Shown here: piece after piece, positions 12,796 through 26,600 of the stretch
Layout: every line of letters begins with the position of its first letter
How positions within the stretch are numbered: the stretch's first letter is position 1
NCBI RefSeq assembly: GCF_015706575.1
Contig: NW_024037069.1
Location: 31,331,315 to 31,395,314 of the forward strand
Direction of reading: 5' to 3'
Source: Patiria miniata
Lineage: Eukaryota; Echinodermata; Asteroidea; Valvatida; Asterinidae
Length of the DNA stretch: 64,000 nt
Position numbers and translations under genes: made by a program
Notes under the pieces: model-generated
Databases searched by the model: none
What the model was told of the DNA's origin: nothing
Seen by the model: the letters and a program-made list of their open reading frames with translations, nothing else

Positions 12796-15070
12796 ATGGA
12801 GACGAGTCGAGCTTGCAGTTGCTATCTCGGTGTAAGGATACTCTTGCTGCTATTCTTCATCCCAAACCAAGGTGAGGTTTGATTTCTATTATGGCCGACA
12901 CTACAGTACAAGTAAGCCTACACGTACTTACGTGCAGGGACCATCATACTTCCTTGTTGATCTAACACACACCGCAGTATTTATACCACGCCAAGAATTT
13001 CATAGACATTTTTTTGAGTAATCAGTGTTGCAACAACTTGCATGCTGTAAGGCTGCAGCATTAACTTCATTTTTTTAAATGGATAAACTACATGTACACA
13101 TGTTCATGTTTTACTGTGGTATCGTAAACGATAATATTCTAGAAATGTTCCCTTAATTAAAACACAAAAACATATAGAATCACTTTGCATACATTGTGGC
13201 CGTTTCCAAAGAAGAATGTTCAATACCTAAAATTTTCAAGTTTAAACTTAAACTTCAGTGGATAGGCCTATGACACTTTTCGAGAAAACAGTGAAAACCA
13301 TGCACAACCTTTTGATCACGAAACATGATTTCGTCGACAGAACTCCGAATTTCGTTGGAAATAATAAAATCATCTTCATTTCTAGATTTCTGCTTAATCA
13401 GTGCGATCCGACAAAAAAACTTTTAAATAATAATTCTCTTTTACTTTTTGATTTTTTTTTTGTTAGCGGCCTTAAAATGTTTGACAATTCAGTTATGTTA
13501 TAGTTGTAAAGACTTTAAACTTTGATGAAACTCTAAACTTTGATGGATTCGTCAAGAAGTTGATCGATATTGAGATTGTTGTGTTATAGCAAATCCCGTG
13601 TACACTGCGTGGCATAGCCGACGGGGATGGGGCGTGGGGCCGTGGGCGTACCCTATAGAAAGATTGTGTCCACCCCCCCCCCCCCTTAGATTTTACGGAG
13701 GCCGGTTGGCTGGTGAAAAAAAAACCTGTCTACCTTGGAGCACGAATGCTACAGAAATTGGGAGCCCCCACTTTAACATCCACCCCCCGCCCCCCCCCGC
13801 CTTGGCCCCGTGTGAGAACGCTGTTACATGTTATGGCTATGCCGCTGCCTGTACGGCTTTGAACCAAAAAAACAAAAAAACTCAATGAGTACTTATTGTT
13901 TCAATGCAGGCGTGGCCCTAATTGACCTGCGGGACAAATACGTCAGTCAGAGCAGCAACGTCTCAACTGATAGTTACGCAACCTGGGCAGTTGATGGTGA
14001 CATCGACACGATTTCACATACGTGTAAGTTTTTTTTTTATTTTGAATTTTTGTTTCGATTTCGTAGCAAACCAGCATTATGATATGCTATCATTAGTATG
14101 GTTCATCCCATATCGATCGCAGTTTTGTGTGACATCATGGAATTTCCTAGCACATTTTTCTTCATGCATAGGCCCACAATGACGTCACGCGTTGTCTACA
14201 TGTACTCTTTCTTTTGGAAGCAGTGTCCCCACTATAGGCTCCCATAGGGCAGTGCACGTGTAAACAAAGTGTGACGTCATTATGTTTAAAGGCCATACCG
14301 AAGCACTCCCCCAGCAGGACGACTTTATTCCCGACTTTTTATGCTAAACGGCACTGTCCAAAAGAAGATCGAGTCAACTATTATGTTTTAAAGTATCAAT
14401 GCTCTTTTTTTTTAGTGTGCAATGGAGACCAATGGTGGCGGGTTGATCTGGGGACTACCTATCGCTTGCAGCGGATCACCATAGTTAATAGAAACGATAG
14501 ACATGGTAAGGTTTTAGGTATTCAAATCATGGATTTAAACATGCCGGCCCACTGGCGTGCTATTTTCTAATTGCAGCCGAAAATAGCAATAAGACTTTTT
14601 TTTAATTGCTTTTTTGTTTCGCCAGCAATTCAAAATTTATCCTGAGGAAGTGGCAGATGCTAAACTTTAATGACTTTAAAAAAAAAAGTATGCCGAAGTT
14701 CACTGCAGAGCTATTCACATCCATCCAATGTTAATATACAGACTAGCGGTATGGGTAGCCTAAATTATGTGACTTGGTGCGTTCAATTAAGATTTTATAC
14801 CTATTTATCACCGTAGGTAGCCGATTACAAGGCGCTATTGTGCGAGCTGGATTGGATGCAGATCACTCACAGAACGCACGAGTCGGATCACCAGTCACCT
14901 ATGGTCAAGCCTACCCTGGCGGACAGACTCTCAATTTCGTACCGGACCCTGTAGTCTCTGCTCGGTACGTGAGCGTGGACTTATACAATAACTGCTTGCA
15001 ACTGGCGGAACTTAGGCTGGAAGAAGAGGTCATTATTTCATCAGGTGAGTACGCGTGCGCCAACTTTTGA
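12796..15070 (+). CDS. Secreted F5/8C (fucolectin-type) lectin-domain protein, or alternative 5' exons of gene B
   Basis: Four exons: 12796-12871, 13910-14027, 14417-14504 and 14817 to 15045 or 15070. The first encodes METSRACSCYLGV, then a hydrophobic core RILLLLFF, a good signal peptide. The next three encode one discoidin/fucolectin-type (F5/8C, FTP) domain: NVST..TWAVDGDIDT, then DQWWRVDLGTTYRLQRITIVNR, then SRLQGAIVRAG and SARYVSVDL...LQLAELRLEE. Such domains bind fucosylated glycans or phospholipids. The last exon either reads through to TGA at 15068-15070 (ending SSGEYACANF) or is spliced at 15045 with a GTGAGT donor in phase 1. That phase also fits exon 2 of gene B, so these exons could be an alternative amino end of gene B. 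A separate small lectin gene is the simpler reading. Confidence 0.7.
12872..13909 (+). other. First intron of the lectin gene
   Basis: No exon seen. It holds AT-rich sequence and, at about 13600-13810, three poly-C-rich patches. Gene-like codon use is absent. Confidence 0.5.
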
Positions 15071-15808
15071 AAGTCAATCAGGCTAGCCACATCCGAATCT
15101 CTATTAAATTGTGTCGGTACTCGTCCATTGCAACTATGCTACGCAGAGGGAAATGCTGGCAAAAGACGTAGCCGCATAGCTTTGGAGGCCGAGGCTAGGC
15201 CCGTCTCGGACGAGGCTTCATCGTATTACACAATTTTTGAGCTAACATGGCTGGCTTTTCCCTTCTAGTCCTTTGGGAAGAAATATCCATTTTTCACTCT
15301 TCTATACTATTGTCATTTTCCAACCACCATGTTCGGTACGTTTTGTACGCAAAAATCGGGAACCCGAGCACAATGTTCGGTATAGCCGAGTGTTCGGTAT
15401 AGCGGTGTTCGGCAAATAGCGACGTTATAGACCCAGCAGGCAGTAGTAGCAACGCCCCCAAGGACTGTCATTGGTTTAAATTTGTGTGACGTCCGTGGCC
15501 CAATCTTTCGTTTCTTAACATTGAGCGCAATGTTGTATGGGCTGCCACGCCACATAGGATACATATAGTACTTTAACCCGTGGTTGATAACAGATTTTGC
15601 TAATACATCATAATTTAACACCCCTTTTAAAGAAAGATCGACAATCCTTGGAAGGTTTTATTGTGTGTTTTTTTGTATTTTCAACAATACAATGATAATA
15701 CGTTTGGAAACAAAGAACTATTCTTTATGTTTGCGACATTGAACTTCCAGTTTAGTTTGCCTACCCGTAGTTGGCAAAATGTACAAAGGTCTTAATAAAG
15801 TACCACAT

Positions 15809-16167
15809 CAGGGTTCGACCTTAACTTTTTTTTATTTACTGACCAGCCGGGCCATTGAAACAGACTCTTAACTAGCCTGCGGGCATTTTTCACTAGCCCG
15901 CATGTTTTTCTTTTATAAGAGTGTCTCATTTAACAATGTGCATACGTATATCCTGGGGCAATCTTAAACAAAATAATAAAATTATAGACAAAAATTGATA
16001 CAGGTTTGCATAACTTTAATGATTGATTTCTTCCTGCCCTTTCATCTTTGCCGTAGCCATATTTTTTGACTCGCCAGCCGGGCTACTTACGGAATAGTTT
16101 GACTAGCCCGCCGCTGTTTTGACCAGCATTAGTTTGGCTAGCGGGCTACCGCTAAAGTCGAACCCTG
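15809..16167. mobile_element. MITE, hAT-like termini (CAGGGTTCGAC)
   Basis: The element starts CAGGGTTCGACCTTAA and ends with the inverted form CTAAAGTCGAACCCTG. The inner parts contain several inverted copies of 'ctagcccgc' and 'gggcta'. The ends fit the CAGGG-type hAT termini, but I do not find a matching 8-bp target duplication (TACCACAT on the left, GGATTATG on the right). Confidence 0.6.
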
Positions 16168-16198
16168 GGATTATGCGTTCTGTGCTGAACTATTATAA

Positions 16199-16259
16199 TT
16201 GAGTCTGCTGCCCCCAAGCCACCAAATATACCCCCATGGCTTGGGGGCAGCAGACTCAA
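16199..16259. repeat. Perfect hairpin, 23-bp arms
   Basis: Arm 16199-16221 (TTGAGTCTGCTGCCCCCAAG and on) is the exact inverse complement of 16237-16259, with a 15-base spacer. It sits between the hAT-like MITE and a foldback-related block. No function is seen. Confidence 0.7.
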
Positions 16260-17593
16260 CCCCCGCCTTTGCTCGTAACCCCGCCCTGCAAACAGGACGC
16301 TGGGATACTCTGATGAGCTTCACAGAATCTTGTGAAGGAAGTGGCCTGTGACCTATGTATAAAGCGCCCAGCTGCAGCTGTTTAAGACCGCAGTTAGACA
16401 ATGTGCGCAAATGCTATCTGAAAACTTCCCATAGAAATGCACACGTTCCATACCGGATGTGATTTCTGCAGTTCATTGTGGACCATTATGGACAAACTTG
16501 CAATCCGACCGTTCGTGATTCGAAACGGAGCCTGAGCAAGAAACGGGAATTGTAAATTTACAGCACAGATAAGTTTTACAGAGTTTCCTACATTATGACG
16601 CTTTTTCAGTGGAAAAATAATAATAAAAAAATCTCTAAACTGGAACAAAAGAGTAATGAATCAGCCTTAACGGCCGTTTCAAACCTTGCAGAGTCATGAC
16701 CTTGATGACGCGCAGGTCACAGCACGCAGAATCCAACCAATCAGAGTGTGAATTTATCAGAGTATCCCAGCGTAATGACATATTGTTAAAGACCGCGGTT
16801 AGCTTTTATGCGAGCAAAATGATATCCGAAAACCTACTCATTTCTTTTTCATTGCGGACAATAGAAATGTCTGTACTGAGAAGGTAATCTCAATCAAAAT
16901 CGGTAGCAAAATCGCTACATCACTTTCAGTGTTTAGGGGAGCATCGCCTGCACTGTCTGGTCGTTATACAGAGCTTGTGATACGGCCTGCATTCGGATCG
17001 ATTTCATAATGAAGAAAATAATGTCATCATGACAAAAACCGCCAAAGTGAACTTACAAGCTGTCAATACATCACACGATAACACATTTTATTGTTAGAAC
17101 TTTTATTGTTCCTCTTTGATTATGACGACGTACGCCTAACCAAAAGATGACGCACGCATATGAAATCCAGCAAATTTTTTATGAATGGGTTTTTTGCAAC
17201 CACTATTTACATGATAAAAGGACTTTTTGTTTCTTCGATGACGCAATGGATCGTCCATTAAAAGCTGGCGATGGGGATTGAATTCTTCATGACATGACAA
17301 ATAGTAGGAAATGCGATAGTGTAAGATATCTTAACACTTCAAATCACAGCCCATTTCAAAATTTAAAGAATCAAATCTGAATGAAATTGCACACTTAGCG
17401 CTATTATTGACAAGGAGCCCGCATTTTTCACCAGAACAAGTGGTAAATACTTAGTTGACCCCTTAATAAGAATGGAACAGCCTACAGGCATTTCCTGCAC
17501 GGCAAGGTAAACTCACCCCAACTACACGTACACGTACACACAAAATAAACCACCACATGGGCATGCGGAAGTATCAACAATCGCGATCGAAAC

Positions 17594-17669
17594 ATGGCGT
17601 TTTACAGAGACACGCTGTTCCTTGAAGCATCTTTTCTACTTTTACTTTCGATATCACATTTCTCTTTTG
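17594..17669 (+). CDS. Gene B exon 1: signal peptide
   Basis: [20 protein letters not shown] followed by SHFSFG: a short N-terminal region, hydrophobic core and small residues, then a GTAAGT donor in phase 1. The next exon is 8.1 kb away. The same phase and the same 76-base length are seen in the signal exon of the lectin gene at 12796-12871. Confidence 0.7.
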
Positions 17670-20600
17670 GTAAGTTTAATTTCGAAAACTTATTGAAAAC
17701 TGATTCGAAAGATAAACATAAATCCAACCGGGCAAATAATTTTGCAACCTGACGCTACTTGGAAAGATTCCCATATTCAGTCATGATCTGGCCATCACTT
17801 TTCACCCTGTGCACAAACCCTATGGGACTGGTCTGAAAATTTTTAAGTGTTTTCTCAGTAAAAATTCAAAATTTGTCATTGGTAATTTTGACTTTTTAGG
17901 ACATATTATCACTTTCTGATGGCTGATAGGTCATTTAAGGGAAAAATAAGTGATGGCCAGATATGGGAATCTTTCCGGCATTTGTCCGGGTCCTAGCCCC
18001 ACTAGTGTGGCCGTCGGTATGCTGCGCTGAACCAGAGGTTCAGCGCAGCATACCGACGGCCACACTAGTGGGGCTATCCGGGTCCAAGCTAATCCTTATA
18101 ATATGCCGAGCAACACAATTTTGCCCTTGACCCAAAAATCCAACATTGCCCAACAAAAACATCAGATTTCACCCTTACTAGATATGCCACCTGAGGTACA
18201 AGTAGACATCGATGATTAAGATAGTTGTACTGAAGTTTACTTACGATCCGGATGAAAAGTGAAATTTCCCGTTCAATTCCGAGAGCTCCCCTCGCGATCG
18301 TGAACACGCTAAATTTCCGACTCGTGTTAATGTTCGAACGATGCGATATGGTCCTCATGCCCAGCGTTCATTCAATGGTCCCCGTATCCCGAGTGCGATT
18401 CAGTTACCGAGCGCACCCGATGCATCGATTATGGTAATGAGTTCAAGCTAGTTCCCGACTCTCCTTTATCGTTCGAAATGCACTGTATGTCACATGTCAT
18501 GCATGTGTCATGTATACACAAAAATGTGGCGATCATGTATGGGCACGGTTTCTATAAGGGAACAAAATTCACTTTTAAATCGTTGACCTACCAATTACAG
18601 TTGGCAGTATTCAGAATATGCAGGTACATGTATGTCAAAGGGCAGGTCTTTAAATTTTTGAGGGAAATTTTGAGGTAAAATGACGATGACAATGACAAAA
18701 CGCAACACGAAAATAAAGATGGCGATCACTGCGCGATGTACCGTGAACGTGCAAGGCGCACTGAATCGCACAGCACCAACCGTAAACCACGCATGAAAAA
18801 TCTTAATTTCTACCCCAAGAAACTGTTAAAAAATTACAAAAAAGGTATCGTTATTATATTGAAAAAAGTCTGCTCTAGGTTGAATAGGTCATTTTTGAGT
18901 TGTAAAAAACACCCTTGACTCGAATTTTATCAAAAGTAAACAGCGGCCCTACACTACACGATCGCCAAAATGTTTTTGAATTTGAACTTCAGAGTTTCTG
19001 AATAGGCCTATGTATTACACAGTGGAAGTTAGAAGGAAAGATTCCTATAAAATATCTGGCCGTCACTTTTCACCCTGTGCACAAACCGTATGAGACTGCT
19101 GACTGGTCCGGAAATGTTTACTCAGTAGCTCTACTGATTGGAACGTTGGAACTAACGTTACGGTGTAGCACGAAGGGTAACGTACATAGTTCCAACGCTC
19201 CATTCAGTAAATACCTCAACATTTTCCCTGCTAAATTAAAAACAAATTAATAAATAAAACATTTATAATAAGTACAGGTAACATTTCCAATTCTTTAGAA
19301 TATTTTTATGTAAATAATTTCCAACTAACCATAACATTGAGTACAGCTGAAAAAGTGGCATTTTTGTTTTACATGTTTGAGTTAAAATGTAATCTTTACA
19401 ACAATGTTTCACTCCAAAATAGGAGCAAAACTTTGCAGTTTTGTGACTTCCATTTGTACAAGTACATGAGTAAATTAAAATATATATGACCATTCTTACA
19501 GAGGAATTGTTGAAATGCGAGGCATTTTTTTCTGAATATAACTTTCACAATCCAGATTTAGACAAACAATAGGGCCTATTATGTTAAATTTCTGAGGCTT
19601 GTCAATTTATTCTGTCAAATAAATGGATGCAGGTTTTTCGTCAACTTCTATTAGCCTATCAATTATTTATAATGAGTGTTTGCTTTCTGAGCGTATAGCC
19701 TAAAAGCCCCCTTAAATTAGACTAAATGACAAAGCCTGCCATATTTCTATACATGATTAGCCTACACGTACACTGTATGCTTGCTAATGGCTTCTGTGCC
19801 TGTCCCTCATCATATTCATGCATGCATGTGTTACAACATCCTAAAGTAAAAGTCAGTGAAAACAATGGCATACTAACATTTCAATTCCAATAGATTGAAT
19901 ACTTCATGACAAAGATTCTGCTAGGCTGGATCATCTGATTAGTTCGCCTGATTCTGTTGGATTTGTCGAGTCAAAACGGAACAAGCAGTTCACAGCAGTT
20001 ACATGTACATGTAAAATTCAATTTCATAAAAGTTAGTTAAAGGGAATATACAACATTTGCAAACATCCAAAAATAAAACTACAAAGTTTTTACGAAATAC
20101 CTTACTAGGATGTTGGTAAGTGACAGTCTAAAGCATCCTGTAAAATAATGGCACCTGGTGTGAAGTCATTTTCAAGAAAATGGTATTTTTGTATACATTT
20201 CCAACGGTGGTCGGCCGACCGCCGTTGGAAAAACCTAACTATTTTTCGACTAATGCTCCACATTTACCTTTTTTTTCAGTCCAAATTTTGTTTGCTATTG
20301 GTTACATGTTCATGAACGGGTGCAGGCCAGCTAGACTGGTTCCCTTACCTTACAATTTGCCGGCATCTATAAATTGATCCATTTCATCTTTAGTGGAGTC
20401 AGGGAACCAGACTACTTGAGTATTTTTGTTTTTCTTGGTTTTCCCGGCATTTTCGAACACAAAACTTCAAACATGTCAGTGTAGCAATATTTGATCTATT
20501 ATACTAACCTCTCAAATACTTCATTTCTGAAAATTACAGCAAAAGCCAATGATGTACATTCCCTTTAAGTGTTTCTCTTCATTTTGCCAGTTTCTCTTCA

Positions 20601-23600
20601 TTTTGCCAATAATTCTGTGCTGTTGTTTCATAAGCAAAACTTTCTGTGTCACTTTGTCATTTCCATAAGGTTATCCCCAAGATTTCCATCCAGCCAAATA
20701 AAAGTTCTGGGGAAAACCCTGCTTGTGAAAGAACATAAGTATGCACTTTCCCTTTCCCTTTAAATGCAATATAGAAATAGTACAGGAAATAGCCAAGACA
20801 GTCGTTACCAATGTTTTCTCTTTCTCATCCTGTTGGTCATGTTGGTTGGCAAATAAACAGTGATACAGACATGCTAATAATGTTTGATGTTTCATGTTTC
20901 ATTACGCTTCCCTGGTTGCAGACACGCCTAACCCTAACGAGGCCTTTTTGCTAGGATGTAGCCTCGATCCTGCAAAATCCTCAAATTGGCCTCATGAAAT
21001 ATGAATAGCATAGCCTCAATCCTGCAAATTCTTCCATTATTTCTTGAATGGTTTGTGGAGGGGTGAACACTGCCTGAATCACAGCAGTGACTGTCAATAT
21101 GTTCAGGCTTGGCCAGTGACATCCTGGAGTAGTACAGAGTATTTCAAGCATAATCCAGGCCTATATTTATGCATGGCTGAGCAAAATCAGCACAAGGTCT
21201 GGCCCAAGACCTTGAACAAGTGCATCCTAGGAAATCAGTAACGCACTTTTGCCATGTAACCTCAATACTCCAAATTCCTCCACTTTGACGAAGATGATTT
21301 TGAAGGATTCAGGGCGGTTAGGGTTAATACTTTTTTTAAAAAGCCAAACAATTGTGCATATACATACATTTGTATAGGGGTCTACATAAAGAAAAGTCTG
21401 TTTACGCACATAAAGATGTATACCCATGCTTTTCAACAAATGGATTTTTTTTCTCCGAACAAAATGATGTTTTGTTTTAAAACAAAACTACTTTACTCTG
21501 ATTTTGGGCGTCAGCACCCTCTGAAAAGGGAATTTAACTTTGCGCACAAATGAACCCATCGTGCAAGAGTCGATTTATCATGTTTATTGTGTAACTACCA
21601 ATCATTCAATTTTTGTGAAAAAAAATGTACTTACTAGCCTAAACGTTGGTGGTTTTTTTTCGTTTGACGTCTCTTGATTTCAAAAGTGAATGACTTGTAT
21701 AATTCTAGCAAAAACACATACACAGCTGAGCAATTGAAAAAAAATTCTATTTTTTGAGTAAAACTCAAAAATAGCACAGGGAAGACATCTTTAAAGCCAT
21801 TCTTGTAAAACAAGAATTAGTCCTTTAAAAAAAAAAGAACAGTCCACATGTACACAATGTTTGTTTACAATCACAATAAGTAAAGTGTAACGATTTTTAG
21901 TGGTTCTACAAGTTTGTCCAAATTGGAAAAAAAAATGAGGCAACAATGTTTCTGAATTTTTCTGCTTGAAACATATTCCATAACAAAATAAGTTGTCCAA
22001 AATATGGTGTAAGTACCCAGACACCCTCTGTCTAGCACGATGCACCTCCATTAAATCGAGGTGCGTTGTCAGAAATTTATACCAGCAGTATTTTTACTTA
22101 AACACTTTTACTTAATTTGCTGTTTTGAATACTTTGATAGGGACAGTGTGGCACGTTGCCAAGCTGGAATTGTAATAGGAAACAATTAAAAGATAATAAT
22201 ATTTACTTTTCCTGTCATATACAACAATATCCTTGTTGGAATATTGCTTATTTTTTAAGCAAACAGGATTTTGCAAGTCCTTTGTATACAGACAAAACAC
22301 ATGTAATTATGTTGCAAAGTTCACGTACACGTGTATAGGTTAAAAAAAAAGATCAGTAACTGTCATTGAAGTAGGTGTACTTATTATAAATAATTGGCGA
22401 AAAAAAAAGTAGGTTTCCTGCTTGGCTAGCCTTTGATTTGGTAAAAAGTGAAAACAGTGTAGCATTTGCTTACTCAATGTTGTACAAATATAGTTTTCAC
22501 ATACTTATATAAAAAAAAACTTCTTGGGCTAGTTTTATACAACATTTGCAAACATTGGAAAACAAAACTACCAAATTTTTACAAAATACCTTTACTATGA
22601 TGTTGGTAAATGAAAGTCTAAAGCATCCTGTAAAATTATCGCACCTGGTGTGAAGTCATTTTCAAGAAAAGTGGTATTTTGTATAAATTTCCAACGGTGG
22701 TCGGCTGACCACCGTTGGAAAAACTCAACTATTTTTCAACTTCTGCTCCAAATTTACCATTTTTTTTTTCAGTCCAAATTTTGTTTGGTATTGGTTTCAT
22801 GTTCATGAACGGGTGCAGACCAGCTAGACTGGTTTTCTTACCTTACAATTTTCCAGCATCTATAAATTGATTCATTTCATTTTTAGTGGAGTCAGGGAAC
22901 CAGACTACTTGAACATTTTTGTTTTTCTTGGTTATTCCAGCATTTTCGAACGCAAAACTTCAAATAAGTCAGTGTAACAAGATTTGATCTATTATACTAA
23001 CCCCTCAAATTGTTCATTTCAGAAAATTACAGCAAAAGCCAATGATGTGCATTCCCTTTAAATGGTGGTAGATTTTTCCCCTATAGATGACAGGATTGTT
23101 AAAAAAACAAGATGAGTCAGATTTTTGTTTTCACTTTTGCATTGAAGGCGTGAGGTCTGGAATATTGTACGTAACATACAATTACAAAGCATTCAGAATC
23201 TGTGCAATTCCCAAATGTTGGATGTACATTTTGGACAATTTAACAGTAGGCATGAGTTCAATAATTATAAAGTGGATTTTATTATGGTAAAAATGTATTG
23301 TGTTAAATGTACATCCATGTACATAATACAAACAATGATTTAAAAAAGAAAGCATTCATCAATTTTTTTTTGCTGTGCATAGAAATTGACTTGAATCACC
23401 ATGGTGTCGAATTGAGTTTTGTGTCTCCAGTAATTAATTTTTCAGTTACAAGTAACAGCTGAACTGTTGAATATTCTTAGAAAGAAACTATATAGGCCTA
23501 TTTCAACAAAATACAGATAATAAGCTTCATTTGTGGAACCATTTTGAATTTTTGGCATTGAGGTTTGTACTTGTACATTCTGTGGAAATGCTTCTTTTTA

Positions 23601-26600
23601 TGTGTTAATGAAATTCTCTGAATTTAATGTTAACATTTCTCTCAGTAACATTTTGTGTCAAAATTGGTTGTCAAATGTAGCTAAACTCTTAGGAGAGAGA
23701 GAAAATTCAGGCAATACGCATGTACATGTAGGTACGTTAGGTTTTGCCCTTCACTGACATACATGTTTTTTAAACACTGTATAGTGCCTACTCAGTGTTG
23801 CCTCCTGAGTGAGAGTTGAAAAAAATCACTTGGGTGAGACTCAAACCCACGCCCTCCTGCTTTCTAGTGCAGATGTCTTACCACTCGACCACCGAGCTAA
23901 CGGGATCAGTTGGCTGGTTCGAATCTGATGTACATTCATGTACATGTACATAGCAGGGGGTACTGATTAACTATTCATAAGATGGAATACTTCAGTTGAA
24001 AACTACTTGTGCTGTGTCCAAAAACCTTTTTCCTCCTGAAATATGCAGTTTTTCTTCCCATCTGAAGTATTCCATCTTGAAAATTCACGATAACCTTATC
24101 TGCCCCTACAGCCTTCTCATCTTGTTTAACCCATGACCCAGATTTTGTAATCTTACAATCACAGACATGACAGAGTGCATTTTACAATAACTTGGCAGTA
24201 TTGGCCTACATGTACATGTACTATTCCCCTTGACTGTATGGTAGTATTTTGGTGATCCATGGCCCCACATCCTTCCTGTGCCATTGGTGTTGGCATTGTC
24301 ATCGGTAATGGGTGTATCGTACGAAACAAGGAATTGTGGTTCGGTGGATGGTGAGGCATTTCCACTCTTGCGTTGGTATTGACCCTGCCATTTCCTCTAT
24401 CCTTGAGAACATACTGTAAAAGGAAAGATACATTTTATGTGTAATGAATGTTTGGTACATTATGTAGCATGACGTGTCTAAAAAGCTTTGATTTAAAAAT
24501 TAAGTTCTTTCCAACTCAAAGCCTTTGGGGTTAATTTTTTAACAGAACTTTATAGAATTGGGTTGTCTTTAGATCCTACCTTTGAGATTTATTTTTTGTA
24601 ATTATTGGTTTGTATGTTTTTTTTCTATGTGGGCTGGATTTCATTTTGTTCTCTTTTGTTTGCTCGTCTTTGGTTATAATTTTTGGTTTTCTTATTTTTT
24701 TTTTGGGGGGGGGGGGTGTTTTTTGATTGGCTATCCCATCAATATACTGTAACTTATTTAACGTAATTTAAATCGTTGGCGACTTAGTTAAAAACAACTT
24801 TATACATCTCCCTACATGTTCAGTCCCATGTACATGCACATGTTCACCGTGTACCATGCATTAACCTGTATGAAACAAGAATCCTCTTTGGAATACATTA
24901 TGAAAACAGCCAGCAAATAATCCTACCGGCTATAGAGTTACCTCATGTGGTGAAATGTCATGTGATCTGGCCGAGGGGCGTAAGAAAAATATATAAGCAG
25001 GAAACCTGAATCCGATAATGGGCAATCATAGGGTGTGGTCTAGATCTCTCCATTAATAATTGTCATGCTTCTCGCTTATCAGTAAACATGGGATGGCATA
25101 GTAAGGCCCTTTATAAACAAACCTGTCAGACCAAGGCAAATATGGCAGAGCAGAACATTTGATACTTTTTGCAAAATATTTTCCACCCCCCCCCAAAAAA
25201 GAAAAATAATAATTGGAGACACTCTTTCCCATATTGGTCCCTCTTAAAGCTGGTTCCAGAGCCTACAAAATTCTATTGAATTGATTCAGAATAGTTGTGG
25301 ACTCAGAAGGGGAACATTATAGAGAGGGCGCTTTTTACCACTTTCACGACCCCATGGACGGGACACACCGCACCCACACAGAGGCAGACATGTTTGTTTT
25401 ACATACCTAGTGTGGACATTCCTTTGTTTAGTGTAGTTAAGAAAAACCAGTTAAAAAAACTCATTTTTACTCACAACTGTGAAAACTCTTTCAACCCAAA
25501 TTTTTTTCTATGATCCCTTTTAGTGTTTCTCTTCATTTTGCAACGGATACACGTAATCCAAAAATGCCTCTAAACCTGTTTTCCAGAGAGGGGAAAAGCT
25601 TGTGTGGACGTGGGCAAGTCCACACAACGTGTAAATTGCCATGCAAGTATCATTAAAATTAACTTCAAAGTATTTTGATTTGTTTGGTAGGAATAGGATC
25701 ACTTTAAACAGGGGCACGAAAACAAAATTACACCCAAGATGGGACCAGCAAAAATGTACCCATGGTAACGGAAAACTATGTAATATACTTCATGAATCTT
25801 GTACTTTTAATGCACAGGTGAACTGGTGGACTTCACATGCTTCAATGAAAACCCTCTCCTTTCCATCACCACCGAAAGCACATTCATCGGCGGCTACAAG
25901 GGAAACGTGGCATTGCTAGGCGATGCAGTTACATTTGGGAGGACTGTCTCCACGGCAACCGGCGATGGTTTGCCCTTGTGCTCATGCATTCCCAACCCTG
26001 GAGACGGGAGGGGGACTGCGATCAGCCGTCAGTATATGAATTGCCCTAGTGGTTTGTGCTCGTGCGGTGGGACTGGTAGTTCCTGTCTGTATAGGATTGG
26101 GGCGTTCTACTGCCAGATTGATACTGGGACCACGGTGGAGAAGATAACAACAGTAACTCTCAACTCAAACGGTGAGCATCTGGGGATTTTTTGCACTTTC
26201 GGAATTTTACAAATTTTTATGACAAATTCGAAGTGAGGTTGCAGATACCAAGATAAAAAGAAAGAGAGAGGGAAAAAATAGTTTTACCTTTCACTTGAGC
26301 TGTAAAACTCTCGAAACTTTGCAAAGGAAACACAATGCATTGTGGGTGCTTTGTCATAACTACTGTCATTATCAATTTATTCCACGTGAATTGGTCGCAC
26401 ACAAACAGAAGTGTTCCGTCACCTCCCCCTACTCACCCCCTATTTCGGACCCAATCCCCCTCCCAGCACCCCAGTCCTTGTTATGTTCCTGTCCCACTCC
26501 AATTCCCCTCCCCCAGCCCCCTCACCTTGTTTTATGAAAAAGTACAAAGGCGCAGTAAGATAATTCCTTACAGATGCCCTTGGATAGTTACATGTAAATG

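Larger units (their letters stand above)
15071..17593. other. Region between lectin exons and first gene B exon; MITE-rich
   Basis: No exon seen. It contains a hAT-like element at 15809-16167, a 59-bp-plus hairpin at 16199-16259, and a block at 16270-16810 related to the foldback element at 30102-30345. The gene B promoter should lie near the right end if exon 17594 is the true first exon; no TATA box was identified with confidence. Confidence 0.45.
17670..25817 (+). other. Gene B intron 1 (8.1 kb), repeat-filled
   Basis: No exon is seen. The intron holds a MITE at 17760-17977, a flanked 83-bp hairpin at 17985-18085, a partial second MITE copy near 19033-19125, two copies of the TTAA element (20037-20568 and 22531-23061), a tRNA-like repeat at 23741-23945 and a dispersed repeat at 25400-25630. 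First introns of this length often carry enhancers, but none can be named. Confidence 0.6.
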
